Shown: positions 1 through 11,800 of the stretch, one piece after another
Layout of the letters: each line of letters starts with the position of its first letter
Position numbering within the stretch: position 1 is the first letter of the stretch
Origin: Peronospora farinosa
Taxonomy: Eukaryota > Oomycota > Peronosporomycetes > Peronosporales > Peronosporaceae
Direction: 5' to 3'
Length of the DNA: 64,000 bases
Assembly (NCBI GenBank): GCA_947646735.1
Contig: CANTFK010000899.1
Span: forward strand, 62,001-126,000
Position numbers and translations under genes: made by a program
Notes under the pieces: generated by a model
Told to the model about the DNA's origin: nothing
The model's database searches: none
The model's input: the letters and a program-made list of their open reading frames with translations, nothing else

Positions 1-19
1 TTTTCAAGGATATTGAACA

Positions 20-166
20 ATGACGAAAAAACGACTTGGAGATGCCCATATACCTGAATTTCTTGAAGCTACTACTGTAGTATGTATGTCTCAGATTGTT
101 GATGTAACATCATCACTTAATCGGTTGATGAAGGTTCTGAAAGAGACTTTCGCGATTCAAGAATAA
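20..166 (+). CDS. Short open frame at the window edge, possible 3' exon
   Basis: A 48-codon frame from ATG to TAA (FLEATTVVCMSQIVDV in the middle). It may be a stand-alone small frame or the last exon of a gene that starts left of the window, since a TGA lies just upstream in the same frame and an AG that could be a splice acceptor sits a few bases before. The FLEA..V core faintly recalls glycolipid-transfer-protein starts, but this is too weak to assign. Function unknown. Confidence 0.2.
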   Translation: MTKKRLGDAHIPEFLEATTVVCMSQIVDVTSSLNRLMKVLKETFAIQE

Positions 167-689
167 CCTTTATTTGAGTATTACTGTCTTTTCCATCAAC
201 GTCTTGGAAAAATGTAACATTGTAGATGCAAATGAATTTACGGTTTTTTTATGAGCGGCTGCAAAACACAAGAGATACTTTTGAATGATTGGACTTGGAT
301 GCGTAATGATTGCATTAAAGTATATAGTTCTTTTATCAGCAAATAATTCGATGATTTCAGTACCTACAGTACCATTAACTATACTTTAAACTTGACTATT
401 GAATGCACTATATGTGCCATTTACAAGACACTTTTACGGTTCAGATCAATTTTCTCGGTGCAGATTCCTACTTCACGCATAATTTAGTCATCGTCACAAA
501 ACTAATGGATGGATAAGGAAAAGTTTTGATTTGTCGTGGAGAATACACCCATATGGGGTCAGTATCTGTCCGTCTTGTGCACAAAAGTGCAACTGCAAGT
601 GGTTAAAAAACAGTGCTGTCAACTATTAGAAGACATACTATTCTACAGGACAAGAAGTACTTGTAGGTGAGTTATCAACCATGGCTCAC

Positions 690-1190
690 CTTAAACGGTG
701 CAGTTGATGCTGCAAGTCCAGCTGCTTCCTGATCTATACCAGCAAAAAAATCAAGTGGAGTCATCAGAAGGAGCTCGAGATCGATGAAGCCAATAGACAG
801 GCGGATTCCCAATGGCGTCTGGGTGCAATGTTGTTATCCTTGGCTTGAGACAGAAGACCCTTCGACCATTGGTGCAATTGGTCTCCTAGTTACATAATTC
901 TTGCCAAGGTGGCGAAGACATGCAGGGTTTTCCACACGTTTGCAATCCGAGAGAACCTTGTAGAAACAGCGCAGGCTTGCGAGCAATTGCGTCGTCAATC
1001 TTTGGTGCTGGTTTTCATATCTTGCAGTGCACTGGTGCATCTCCGAATTTGTCACACTGACAAATTCAATACGCATTTGTAGCTTTATCACCCGAGTCTC
1101 GCTTGACAACTTGACGTGCACTTTGAATATGATCCATAAGCTCGCATACTGCATCGTCATAAAAATCCTATAAGACACGAACTGCATCAC
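690..1190 (-). pseudogene. Fragmented minus-strand coding remnants, unidentified
   Basis: Several protein-like stretches lie on the minus strand in different frames. One is a 118-codon frame (834-1190), another reads ELMDHIQSARQVVKRD in a second frame near 1100, and a third reads LDFFAGIDQEAAGLAAS around 690-830, between a CAG that could be an acceptor and a GTGAGC that could be a donor. They do not join into one frame without guesswork. It may be a multi-exon gene or a decayed one; I recognise no family. Sequence 167-690 shows nothing else I can support. Confidence 0.2.
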
Positions 1191-1342
1191 ACCACAAACG
1201 TTTGAACTGCCTCAACTGTTTCAGCTTCATATATGAGCTCCTTAACTCGACACGAACGTATCTTCATCCTTCTACCAATCCCAAAGCTGCAAAGTTCGTG
1301 TTCAATACCAGCAGTAGTCTCAGATTTCTTCTGCTCATTTTG

Positions 1343-2064
1343 TTAGCTGTCCTCCAGATTAATGCTCTGGCCAAAGCGGCTGTATAGCAACTTTTTCAGA
1401 ATCTACAACCAGCACACAACCATTGTCAAGTTTTCTCACACACATCACAATTCTTTTACTAATTAACTTTCTCACCGACTGTCGAGCCTCTAGCTTAGCT
1501 TCCTCTGCTTGCAGCTTCTCGAGTTCCGTATTTGCTTCCTATCAATACCATAAAAAACTATCATCACGTATCCCCAACAAACAACGACAACACTTCTGCA
1601 ATTGCACATAATTGTATCTACCTCCACCCTTTTTTCAATGTGTTCTTGAGCCGATTCCTCGGATGTCTCGACAAAGCTCTCCCCAATAAATAATCTACGA
1701 CACCATACAAGTGTCAGCATGATGCCGTCTCCCACAATATCTTGATATTTGTATACAACTTACTGGACATTGTCACCTTCGCCCATCATGAGGTCCGTAT
1801 TGGCATCGTCCAAAGTATCCAATTTGGCCTTCAACACCTTCTTTTGGTCACGAATTTCATGCAGTAGCGCATTATTCCGTCCAAATTCGTTAATATACAG
1901 TTGATCTTCTTTGCGAACCTAATTTTTACCATCACATATTATCTTTTTAATTAATTACAATGGCAGAAAGAGAGAGAGAGAGATTGCTAGAAAGATTATT
2001 ATTCTATATATAGCTATACAGTATCACATACATCCGCCTCCACTTCTTCTTGTTGTGCTAACAT
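1343..2064 (-). CDS. PFDN4: Prefoldin subunit 4
   Basis: Beta-type subunit of the hexameric prefoldin co-chaperone, which hands unfolded actin and tubulin to the CCT chaperonin in the cytosol. I rebuilt five exons from GT..AG junctions: 2064-2032, 1918-1764, 1694-1622, 1538-1476 and 1402-1343. They join in frame to 127 residues, close to the family's roughly 130. Family signatures in order are an N-terminal coiled coil (EDQLYINEFGRNNALLHE), the hairpin core (VQLFIGESFVETSEESAQE), a C-terminal coiled coil (TELEKLQAEEAKLEARQS), and the diagnostic end RFGQSINLEDS, which matches the FG..INLE ending of animal and yeast PFD4. Intron 1 holds a short GA repeat near 1971. Every exon is shorter than usual gene-finder limits, so the gene is easily missed. 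Identity is secure; the exact first exon is slightly less so. Confidence 0.9.
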
Positions 2065-2226
2065 TATTTTCTAAAATTATTCTGTCGTCTGAGACCCAAT
2101 GGATTTAGAAATCCCTCTAAAAGAACAACCTGGTTATTATCTTATGTAGGTACTCTAAATTCAACATGGCTACATGTCAACGAGTATACACGAGTATACA
2201 TACGTATATACACGTACAGTATGAAG
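2065..2226. other. Intergenic spacer
   Basis: AT-rich spacer between carboxypeptidase and prefoldin genes with short CGAGTATA/TACGTATA repeats around 2180-2215. No gene seen. Confidence 0.5.
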
Positions 2227-3699
2227 CTATTGTAAATATTCATTTACAAACTTACTATACTCATGCGCTTCCTGTGCAAATTGACGCAAACCCAAGTGAA
2301 TGTTTTGACCAACAGACCGAATGGAAGCTTGAGGTGATATAAAGTCACTCCCTTCCACTTCAATTGTCAATGCTGGTACAGTATAATTAAATTCCAAAAA
2401 CATGCCATCATCAAAACATCCATAGGCTCTATAGAGATTAGCTCCAGTTTCACTTGTATACTGTACATTTGGGTGTGTCGATAGTGCATTGCGTACACTA
2501 TTCCCCAGTGTACGCATCTTTGAACCAAATGGTTCGTCTCCACTACCTGGTTGATTACTAAATGGACGAAGCACTTGACCACCAAATGCATGCATATCGA
2601 GAATTCCACCAAGTGAATCCAGAGTTCGGATGAAATCAAATAAACCAGCACTTGATACTTCACTGAGTGGATATTCACCTGGATACGTCTCCTGATCGAC
2701 ATTGCTCGGATCAAGGTTGAAATATTCCTCGGGTGGCCAGTTCCGATTAAGATCCACGCCAACCTCCTGACCATTCAAATGCACCAAGTGTCGATTCGTG
2801 CGCCACATCCTATTGACTTTCCACGTATACTGATATCCATCAATATTCACGATCGGTACGAAATACCAGTCAAAGCTGTCAAAGAGATTGATAGCAGCTT
2901 TGTCTCCAGCTCGTAACTCATCCAGCATCGACGCCATCGTGTAGAAAGTTGCAGCTCCTGCCTGCCATTCTCGAGCATGAATGAGTGCTTGTGTATACAG
3001 CGTCTTTTTGGGCATAGCCATCACTTCTTCTCGTTTTGCCGTGGTAGAAATCTTGAAAGCCGGAATCGCTCGTCCTTCGTACGTGATCGACACATTTTCG
3101 TACTTGGTCATGAAGTCAGGATTCTGTTCCGTCATCGTGTCCAAGAAGTCAAAAACCTCATGTGACGGTCGAAAACAGTCAAAGAATGGGTTCTTTGTGT
3201 ACAGCATTGACTCCTTGCCCGTCTTCCCTTTCAAGTCATCCAAATAGCCCTCCGTGCCTTCCATACAAGCCAAGACCTCGCCTCGATCCTTTGCAATCAC
3301 TTGGTTTTCACTATACCCTTCATGTTTGAGAACCTTCATCGGTGACAACGTCGTGGAGATTTTGCCTTGGACATGATTACCAACGTGGATACTAGTGATC
3401 GACTGCAATGGCCCAGCAGCAGCAAAAGCCTCCACGTCCTTTTCAAAACCAACCACATCTGCTCGTACTCTGGTATCACCATGCACTGGCTGGTTTTCAC
3501 TGCTTTGAATCACCTTGATACTGCGAATGTCGAGATGTGGGTGAGGGGTCTGTAATGCTGCATCCATGGCAGTCTTGGTGCTTTCGATAGTATAGCGATG
3601 TCTTGATGCTTGATGGTGACGATAGTCCCATGAGGTGGAATTTACTGCAAGTGACAAACTTAGCACGGCCATAGCAAAGAATACTCGACACATCTTCAT
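2227..3699 (-). CDS. Secreted zinc carboxypeptidase, M14A family
   Basis: Single-exon 490-residue metallocarboxypeptidase that removes C-terminal residues from peptides. An N-terminal hydrophobic stretch (FFAMAVLSLSLAV, residues 7-19) is a signal peptide. Residues about 40-140 look like the M14 activation propeptide. In the catalytic domain the zinc ligands are H241 and E244 (HAREW) and H370 (DMHAFGG). The substrate-binding DLNRNW is at 316-321, and the catalytic Glu lies in TIEVEG (E448). All active-site positions are present, so it should be active after secretion and propeptide cleavage. In a plant-associated oomycete it could act on host or self peptides, but that is inference. A second in-frame ATG two codons later is equally possible as start. 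Confidence 0.92.
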   Translation of the reverse strand: MKMCRVFFAMAVLSLSLAVNSTSWDYRHHQASRHRYTIESTKTAMDAALQTPHPHLDIRSIKVIQSSENQPVHGDTRVRADVVGFEKDVEAFAAAGPLQSITSIHVGNHVQGKISTTLSPMKVLKHEGYSENQVIAKDRGEVLACMEGTEGYLDDLKGKTGKESMLYTKNPFFDCFRPSHEVFDFLDTMTEQNPDFMTKYENVSITYEGRAIPAFKISTTAKREEVMAMPKKTLYTQALIHAREWQAGAATFYTMASMLDELRAGDKAAINLFDSFDWYFVPIVNIDGYQYTWKVNRMWRTNRHLVHLNGQEVGVDLNRNWPPEEYFNLDPSNVDQETYPGEYPLSEVSSAGLFDFIRTLDSLGGILDMHAFGGQVLRPFSNQPGSGDEPFGSKMRTLGNSVRNALSTHPNVQYTSETGANLYRAYGCFDDGMFLEFNYTVPALTIEVEGSDFISPQASIRSVGQNIHLGLRQFAQEAHEYSKFVNEYLQ

Positions 3700-3853
3700 A
3701 TTCGATATGATGTACTGTCGAACGGCTCGATGGCTTTGATTCCTGTAGGTTTTGGAGTAGAAGATGATATGAAATCAGATGAACATGACGTCTTGAATCG
3801 TCTGAAATAATTGACTGGTTCTCATGAAACCCATCTTGACCGTGCGTTAACGC

Positions 3854-5548
3854 TCACCAGCCAATGGCGCAGCCATCAGCGCGTCCATCGGAACCGGCAC
3901 AGAGTACACCCGTCTTTGGATCCCGTAGAATGATCTGTCCACGACCAAATATCGAGCGCTCGAGCCCGTTTACTTCTTGGACATCGTGACCAAACTGCTC
4001 ACGAAGTGCTGCAATGACATTCAAGCCCAGGTCTGTTTCAACCATTACAGAGCTGCCACCATCAAGTCGACCTGGCTTCGTTGAATGGTTGACGTCGATG
4101 CTGAAACGGGGAGCATCTAAAGCTTCTTGTGGGTTCATTCCGTGCAAAAGCATGTGACTTAGCACCTGAACATGACCTTGGGGTTGCATATAGCCACCCA
4201 TGACCGAGAAGCTAGAGTGTAGCTTGCCAGAATCCGTGAAAGTCGACAGTCCAGGAATGATCGTGTGGTACGGCCGCTTACTTGGGGCCAGCACATTCGG
4301 ATGCCCCACTTTATGCAGCTCAAAGTTGCATCCGCGGTTCTGCAGTGTAAAGCCACAGCCCTTAGGCACAAGCCCCGTACCAAAGACATCGTAGTTGCTA
4401 TTGACCATCGACACGGCATTGCCTTGTCCATCAATCACCTGGAAACTTACTGTATCACAACTGAGCTCTGGACTTCCGTGCTTTGGGTCAATTCCAGCTT
4501 TCTTGCGATCTACCAACGCTGCACGCTTCTTGGCATAGTTTTCACTCAGCAAGTCCTTCCAAGGCAGCGACGTGTTGTGGGTCATGTCACTCACGAACCA
4601 TTTGGCATCTGCAAAGGCAAGTCGAAGTGTTTCAATCTGCAAGTGAATCTCCTCGGCACTACCCGTTGACGGCAAATTCCCGTCTTTCGTTAACTCCGAG
4701 AGAATGTTTAACGCTAGTAGCGCAGTGATCCCCTGTCCATTCGGCGGGATCTCGTGTACATCGACAGCTTGGAATTGAGTGCTAATTGGCGTCACAAACG
4801 TCGACTGGTGAGTCCGAAGATCCTCCATTGTCATGACTCCTCCTTTCTCCCGTACCATATCCACGATCGCTTGTGCAATCCGTCCATCGTCGTAGAATGC
4901 CGTCTTCCCTTTCTCCGCTACTTCTTCAAAACACTTGGCAAGGTTATCATTATTGAAAATCTCTCCAGCTTTCGGCGCTTCTCCTTGAGCATTGAGCAAC
5001 TCGGTTGCATGCGGTCCACGCAGCAATTGTGCCTTGTTTCGTTGCCAACTTGCTGCAGTCAATGGACTTACTGGAAAACCTTCACGTGCCATTTCAATGG
5101 CGGGGGTCAGAATTTCTTTCATGCTCAGCGTTCCCCAAGCTACAACAGCATCGATCCAGCCTGCAACTGTCCCTGGAACCGTGACTGCGTGGCCGTGACC
5201 ACTAGGAATTTCCGTAGCATCTTGTCCAAAGTCTTGCAGCACTTGCTCGATTGTAAGAGCTGCAGGAGTGCGACCACTGCCATTGAGACCGCAAACTTGC
5301 TTTGTTTTGGCATTGAAGAAGAGCAGGAAACAGTCACCTCCAAGACCCGTAGAACACGGTTCCGTGACATTCAGAGCGGCTGCGACTGCAATGGCAGCAT
5401 CCACAGCATTGCCACCTTGTTGCAAGATGCGGACACCAATTTCGGATGCCAACGGTTGAGAACATGACACCATTCCATGACGACTATAGACAGGAGAGCG
5501 ACTACCAATTGAGACCATGACTTGAATGGATTGAGAAATGAAGGGCAT
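3854..5548 (-). CDS. Gamma-glutamyltransferase family (Ntn hydrolase)
   Basis: A 564-residue single-exon protein of the gamma-glutamyltranspeptidase family, which cleaves or transfers the gamma-glutamyl group of glutathione and related amides. The large-subunit part carries GGNAVDAAIA (45-54) and TGLGGDCF (67-74). Autoprocessing should occur before Thr366 in CDTVSF, which becomes the N-terminal nucleophile of the small subunit, followed by GNAVSMVNSNYDVFGTG. The small subunit ends with a conserved PQGH and DAPRF region. The N-terminus has no clear signal peptide or membrane anchor, unlike animal GGT1, and overall it resembles the bacterial YwrD-type branch. It is probably intracellular, or starts at an unseen upstream exon. 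Confidence 0.9.
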   Translation of the reverse strand: MPFISQSIQVMVSIGSRSPVYSRHGMVSCSQPLASEIGVRILQQGGNAVDAAIAVAAALNVTEPCSTGLGGDCFLLFFNAKTKQVCGLNGSGRTPAALTIEQVLQDFGQDATEIPSGHGHAVTVPGTVAGWIDAVVAWGTLSMKEILTPAIEMAREGFPVSPLTAASWQRNKAQLLRGPHATELLNAQGEAPKAGEIFNNDNLAKCFEEVAEKGKTAFYDDGRIAQAIVDMVREKGGVMTMEDLRTHQSTFVTPISTQFQAVDVHEIPPNGQGITALLALNILSELTKDGNLPSTGSAEEIHLQIETLRLAFADAKWFVSDMTHNTSLPWKDLLSENYAKKRAALVDRKKAGIDPKHGSPELSCDTVSFQVIDGQGNAVSMVNSNYDVFGTGLVPKGCGFTLQNRGCNFELHKVGHPNVLAPSKRPYHTIIPGLSTFTDSGKLHSSFSVMGGYMQPQGHVQVLSHMLLHGMNPQEALDAPRFSIDVNHSTKPGRLDGGSSVMVETDLGLNVIAALREQFGHDVQEVNGLERSIFGRGQIILRDPKTGVLCAGSDGRADGCAIGW

Positions 5549-5805
5549 CGCTTTCCATCGTCCCTTATCAGAATGAGCTGATGGTCAGTCATTCCATTAG
5601 CTCGAGAGACCAAAGAATTCACATGTCTTCCCAATGCCGTCACTTCGTGCATCAACCACGCATATGGAGATGGAAGCGTATCATCAAGTACATCTTGTTA
5701 CGAATTGTGATATGCAAGAACGGCTGCAAACCGTAAAGTGAGTGAGGCTAGAGACTCACTACATCATGTATGTGGCTATCCTATCTATTGCTAGTGCTTG
5801 GCAGC
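5549..5805. other. Intergenic spacer
   Basis: Spacer between the 3' end of UTP10 and the start of the glutamyltransferase gene. It should hold the promoter of the latter. No gene seen. Confidence 0.5.
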
Positions 5806-8800
5806 CTAGGTCGTGAGGTACTGGTCCAAGGACTCACCTGAAATGTCCTCAATCTGTTTGATTACACGATGGCACGTCTTTTCCACCTCGTCGTTCGTGT
5901 CCTCCATGAGCTCTGCCAGGAACGGAATGCTCTCGGGTAGCATGGCCAAAAACTCGTCACCAATCACCTGGTAACACTTTTCCACGGTCACCAGTGCCGC
6001 AAGACGCACAGCAGCAGATTCTCCACGAGATTTCATTAGCACAGCGTAATGTAGCGGCTTCCATAGCAAGTCACTCTTGGCCGCCCACGCCAAGTTAGCC
6101 ACGCATGGCGCCACGGTCTCTAGCACGAACGCACGCATCGATCCGTCGTACTGCAGCACGTCCAGCACATCAACAAGCGGGTTCAGCACAAGATCGAAGC
6201 GGTCCTTCTCGATAAACCCATCATTGTCATGCACGAAACAGCCATCCAAAGCGCGCACCACCGTGGTTAGCAGCAGCGCGTTATGCTCACGCGCTGCCTT
6301 TACATCTACCGTTGTAGACAAAACACCCTTCGCCTTCTTTGCCAGCGGCTCGTTCTCACTAGCGAAAAGGTCATCGTCGCTTTCGCTATCGTCAGATGAC
6401 CGCCGTGGCTTCTGCATCAGAACCTTTCGACTCTCAGTAAGGGATGACATCAGCAATTCCAGCACGTGTGCGTAGTACGGGACGAAGATGCCACGCAGAC
6501 GCTCCGATAGCTTGACAACCAGCTTGAAAAACGAAATTCGACGCGAGATATCACCAGTTTTGCCACATGATCCAACACGCGTCTGCGCCCACTCCACCAA
6601 CTTCAGAAACAGCGGCTTCAGCTGCTTCTCGCTAAGCTTCAGGATAAACTGTACAAGACACTCCAGAACCTCTTCCTCGACATTATCTAGGTCCTGCAGC
6701 TTCGACGCGTGCACACGACGAGCATCCAAAGCAGTAACAAAGAAGCGTGCAAACGTAGGAAGATGTTTCCGAATAGCCGACGAGTCTAAATCGTTCACAA
6801 CGGTTCCAACGACCGAGAACAATCGAGTCACACTCGAATCGCTCTCCAGCGCCAGCACGTATTCATACGCACCAAACAGAGTTGGAAGAAGCTGCCGCAA
6901 TTCGACATGACTGCTTAGGTTCAAAAAGCAGCAATCAACAGACATTAGAACTTCTACATTTGTCGGAGCAGATGAAAGGAGTGCAGGCGTCAACAAAGAC
7001 CGAATGACAGAAGACAGGTATGGTCCCAAAAACTGAGAAATCTTGTCGGTAAACACCTCCAATGCTGCTAGCAGACACTGCAACACCGCCTTCGTGCTGC
7101 CGACTCCATTGGTTGACGAACAATACTTGATTCCACTCAATAGCCGAGGGAAAAACTTTGGCAAGAGCGGGAAAACAACCGTGCCAACTGCACGTCCAAT
7201 TGAGGACAAGCACACAAACGCACATCCAAACAGGTGCAGCGTCATGGGGGAAGAATTGGCGACGTCTCGGTCCACATACTTCACGACAGTAGGAAGAATT
7301 TGCTGGAAGCGCTTGGTATGATTAGCAGCGAAGTTGCGTGCCAAAATATCAACGCTGAGTAGTGCGGTCTGAATGTTCACGCTGTTCTCAGCACCTTCTG
7401 GGTTCTGGAGAATAGTATCCAGCTCATCCAGCATGTCGATAAACAACAAAGCTTCGCCTGGGGAAAGTGTATCGCGCTCCTCTTGTAGACGCTCGTTGAA
7501 AAGCTGCATCGCTTTTTTGCGTACCAAGCTGTTGTCATGGTGAAGCAGTTCGCTGATGACTGCAACGAAACCAGGCGTCGATAAAAGCTGCTGAAGTGCG
7601 CCAAGGATGTCCATTGAATCTGCAGCCAAGGCCGTCCAAAAACCGCTATCATCGTCATGCAACGACTGTTCTCGAGCAACTCGGCGGAAGTACAACAAAT
7701 CAAGTTGCGCGAGCATCAGATAATTGTGCTGCAAGACGTCACCCTCACTATCCGCTTCGTTCCTCTGGTCACGTTCACTTTCGTAGCTCAAAATCTTGTG
7801 GTGTAACTCACGGGCACGCAAGTGTGCAGCAACGAACTTAAGAAGGATCGAGTTTAGTCGACGAGAAAGCGCATTCGATTGCACCAACCGATCATCAAAA
7901 ACAAAGCTTTCATACTCCACATCGTCGTTATCGTCGTCCTCGTCAATTTCGTCTGTATCCGTATCAGCCTCTTTTACCACGTGAGGCAAAATATCGCGCG
8001 TTATACGGAGAATCATTACAAGCGATGACACTTGTTCCGAGCACTCGAACTTGAAGCAAAGGTTGTGTGCGAATTGAATGCGCTCGCGTTGGTTGTCCAT
8101 ATCATTCACAAGAGCAGCGTGCTGCAGTAGCGCCACGGCACAATACGGCAGAAGTTCCTTTCCCAAAAATCCAACCACAACCTGGAACAGAACATCACGC
8201 TTGCTCTTGGGAATCTGGTCAAAAGCATCCACAAAGAGACCGATAAAGCGCTGCGGGGTCATCAATGCCCCTGCTTCTTGCTTTCTGGCTGCCACAATGT
8301 GCGGAACGACTGCCTTGATGATTGTCTCAAGGACGTGGAAAGAATACTCATCTTCGTGGCGAATGGAGCCAGCACTGACGAAGCTCAGAATCTTGTCCAG
8401 CGATGCAAGCACACTTGCCGGATGCAAATTTACCAGCGAGCTAATAAAGAGTAGACCTTCATTGCGCGTCTGAGGGGATGAAGTCCGACCCAAGCACGTA
8501 AGCGTGTGCTTAACAAGAAGCTGCGGCTTCAATGTCGTCTTCGTGGGCTCTGTACCCTTTGCCAAACGTCCATTAACTTGCTTGGAAGTCGAAGATCTGA
8601 TGTCGCAAACACGACGCAAGCAGCTAAACAGAACCTGCAAGATGTACTCCGATACAACGCCTTCGTGCTTTGAGTCACAAAACAGAGCTAGCACGTTGCA
8701 CAAAGTCGCGAGAAGCTTGCTAATATCAACGTCTGCTTCCGCGCAGCTCGAAGCGCTGTCGACCTTGATAGCGAGAACCTCAAGAATGCAGCTCAGTTCG

Positions 8801-11800
8801 GAAAACTCTACTACAGATGCAATCTGTTCCTCCAGCAATCGCTCAAAAATACTGTAGCCGATAGGTAAAGTGTTCAGGCATTGAATCAGCTTCGAAGCAA
8901 CAGCTTCCTCTGCAACCATCAACAATCGCAGCATCTTATCGACGAACATATGGCGAGACACATCATCGAGAGCCTCGTAGAAACTTACTGAAAGGTTTGC
9001 CGCCAAATAGATCTGCAGTTTCTGTAAGTGTGAGTGGAGACCCTTTTCAGCACGCAAAACAGCCATCATGGCTACTGCAAACTCCTTCGAAATCGTACTC
9101 TTTCCTTGTTTCGTGGTTGTTATAGCAACGCTTGGGTCCAAGTAGTGCGTGAGGAACCCCGTCAGCAACTTTAAAGTAGACTCACCAGCACCTGACGTTG
9201 AACACCCAGAAAGAGTCTGCTGAAAAAAATCGACAGATTGCAGCCAGAACGAAGTTTCTTTCACAGGGGCCAGTAGGTCGAGAAATTTTACTGCAATGCA
9301 CATTTCGTCACTGCTAGCAGAAGACACAAAGTTCATCAGCAGCTGGTGAAACAATGAGCTTTCTTCTTGAGCACTGAACGAGCCACAAAGCGCTATTACT
9401 GAATTGGCATCCATCAATATGTCCTCCTTAGCATTAAGGAAAAATGATGATGCCTTCTGGAGTACTTTCAAATCTGTCGACTCTGAAGATCGCACTGTGT
9501 CACCACATGATACAACCCAGCGGTCAAGGCACGTAGCTGCAGATTGACGCACTGCCTTGCTGAGGTCCGAGAGCGCCACGATGACAACAGGAACGACATG
9601 GACTAGAGACCGCAGCTCCACTTCCGACTCGGCATATGAATATCCTTCGAGCACCGCAGAAATAATATCCAGAGAGCGCGTTTTAGCCAGGACTCTCAAA
9701 AAATCATTCGCGGAAGCAGGCTTTGTCACAATTCGAGCCATTGTTGGCAACAGTTGATTCGCTAGGTCGCCGTGAAATAACTCGAGCAGGCACTCTTGAA
9801 TGCGAATAAATACGGGGGTCGGAGAATGCAGCAAAGTAGCGACGCAAGCATCAAAATCGTCACGGGATTCAGCAAACATGGCGTATGCAGCCTCAGCCAA
9901 CTTTGACGCAACGCGTATGGTGCGCGTAAGTTCTTCTTTATACACGCCATCGTCACACAGCGACACAAATTCCTTCTTAAGAATTAATCGATAGGATTGA
10001 TTCAATGAAACCAAATGCGTCTTTGCCTTTTTTGACTTCGACTTCTTCGCCGCTTGCAGAGCACTGGCCGTAGACAAAACATCGATTAGAAAACCCGTAA
10101 GAGGATCATCATTACATTCCGACGTCTGAGACCAACGCAGGCAATACGGCAGTAATCCCGGAACGTCAGCAGAAAGAGCACACCCAAAAGTTTCGGCCAA
10201 ATCGGTGGCAGTCTTGCTTTTTTTGTTCGATGATTTAGAAGCGCTCATACCAAACGGGTGATCAAGCGTAGCTATCCAAGCCCAAACTGTATCCACAGAA
10301 ACAACGTCTTTCGTATGCACCAGCGAAACAAACAAAGTCAGCAATTTCTCGTCAGTGTCTATGGATGCAGCCGTCTTGCGAAAGCTGTTCAGTATGAAAC
10401 CAACAACAGCCTCAACGATGGAAGCCTCTCCACGGCAAACCCACTTGCGCACTGTCTGGACAAGCGCTTCAAGCACTTTTTTCTTGGCGCTCAAACTTAG
10501 CATTAAATCGCCGAGAGATGTCGAAACCATGAAGTTTGCAATACGCTTGCTATCGTCTAGCATCCGACGCAGAAGCACATCACCGCTTGTAAGTACCCGA
10601 ACCTTGTCTTTCGTCGCCATTTCTGCGTTCGCATCATTCATCTTTGCTAATAATTCTAAAGCCTGGTATCGGATGTGTTCAGTCGGGTGATCCAGGGCGA
10701 GGGCTAGTGATGTGTTCGCGTCGGTGTTCGATGGCACAAAGTGCGCCGAATTAGCCACGTTCTCAAAAGTTTTTGTTAAGAATTGGTTCAATTTCTTGTC
10801 TTGCTTCGACTTCTTCGTCTGCTTTGACAGCAAACTGCTAATCACGACGTCCACCTGTGCCGCATTCTTTTTACTAAGAGCAACGAGACCCTGTGAAATC
10901 GCCTGTACGCGCGCATTATCCATTGCAAATGCCTCTTCTTGAGCCTGTGTTACCATCGTCTTGACCAGCTCGTCTGTAAATTCATCAACCACCGAGACGT
11001 TCTCAATCAGTGACGTCAATAAACGGAAATGGTCGTCGTCTGTAGACTCCATGTTTTGTGTCAAAAAGACTGTCAGTATTTGCACAAACTTGGCCGATTC
11101 ATAATTCATCGTCGCGTCACGCAAGAAATCGGCCGCGTTCTCCATATGTACCAAGTATTTTCCTGTTGTAATCGATAACCGAAACGACGGCTGCGTCTGT
11201 GCTAAAAAAATCACACACAACAATGCGTTCATCTGAGCACCTGACTGTGCAAATTTCACTAGCGCTTTGACCAATGCATCCACTACTTTCACCGTCAACG
11301 TCGCTTTGGACGCCAGTTTCGTCACAATCATATAAGCTGAAGATTGCAATTCTGGAAATTTAGTACTTTGGAGTGCTGTCAACAGCTGTGGAACGAGCCA
11401 CCTTAGTCTCTGCTCTGTCACTTTGCTTTGCTCTAGAACCTGAAGCACAATGAGTGTGTACAATGACGTGAGCTTTGAATTCCGAGCTCCAATTCTCGTG
11501 GCTGAATCAAATACAAATTCAATCACTGAAAACTCGTCAATCACACGTTGAACAAGTGCTGCTCGAAGCAATGGCGTGCCTTGAGTCTTGACTGGTAATA
11601 GAAATTCCCATCGCGTGTCATGAATGTGCAAAATGCGAACCATCCGTACAAACCATCCCGATTCATGGTACGCCATGATCATGGCCATAATAGCGTCAAT
11701 ATTATACCGATGAATCTCATACCGACGCACGAGAAATTCGAGGACTTTGTGGGTCGCATCAAGTAAAAAGTACGCACTGAGTGCATCCAGGACCTTGTTT

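Noticed and set aside
2367..2774. Second minus-strand frame within the carboxypeptidase gene
   Set aside because: Shadow of the real gene; no domain of its own.
4754..5467. Long plus-strand frame of 237 codons opposite the glutamyltransferase
   Set aside because: Antisense shadow; low-complexity Cys/Ser-rich translation, no family.
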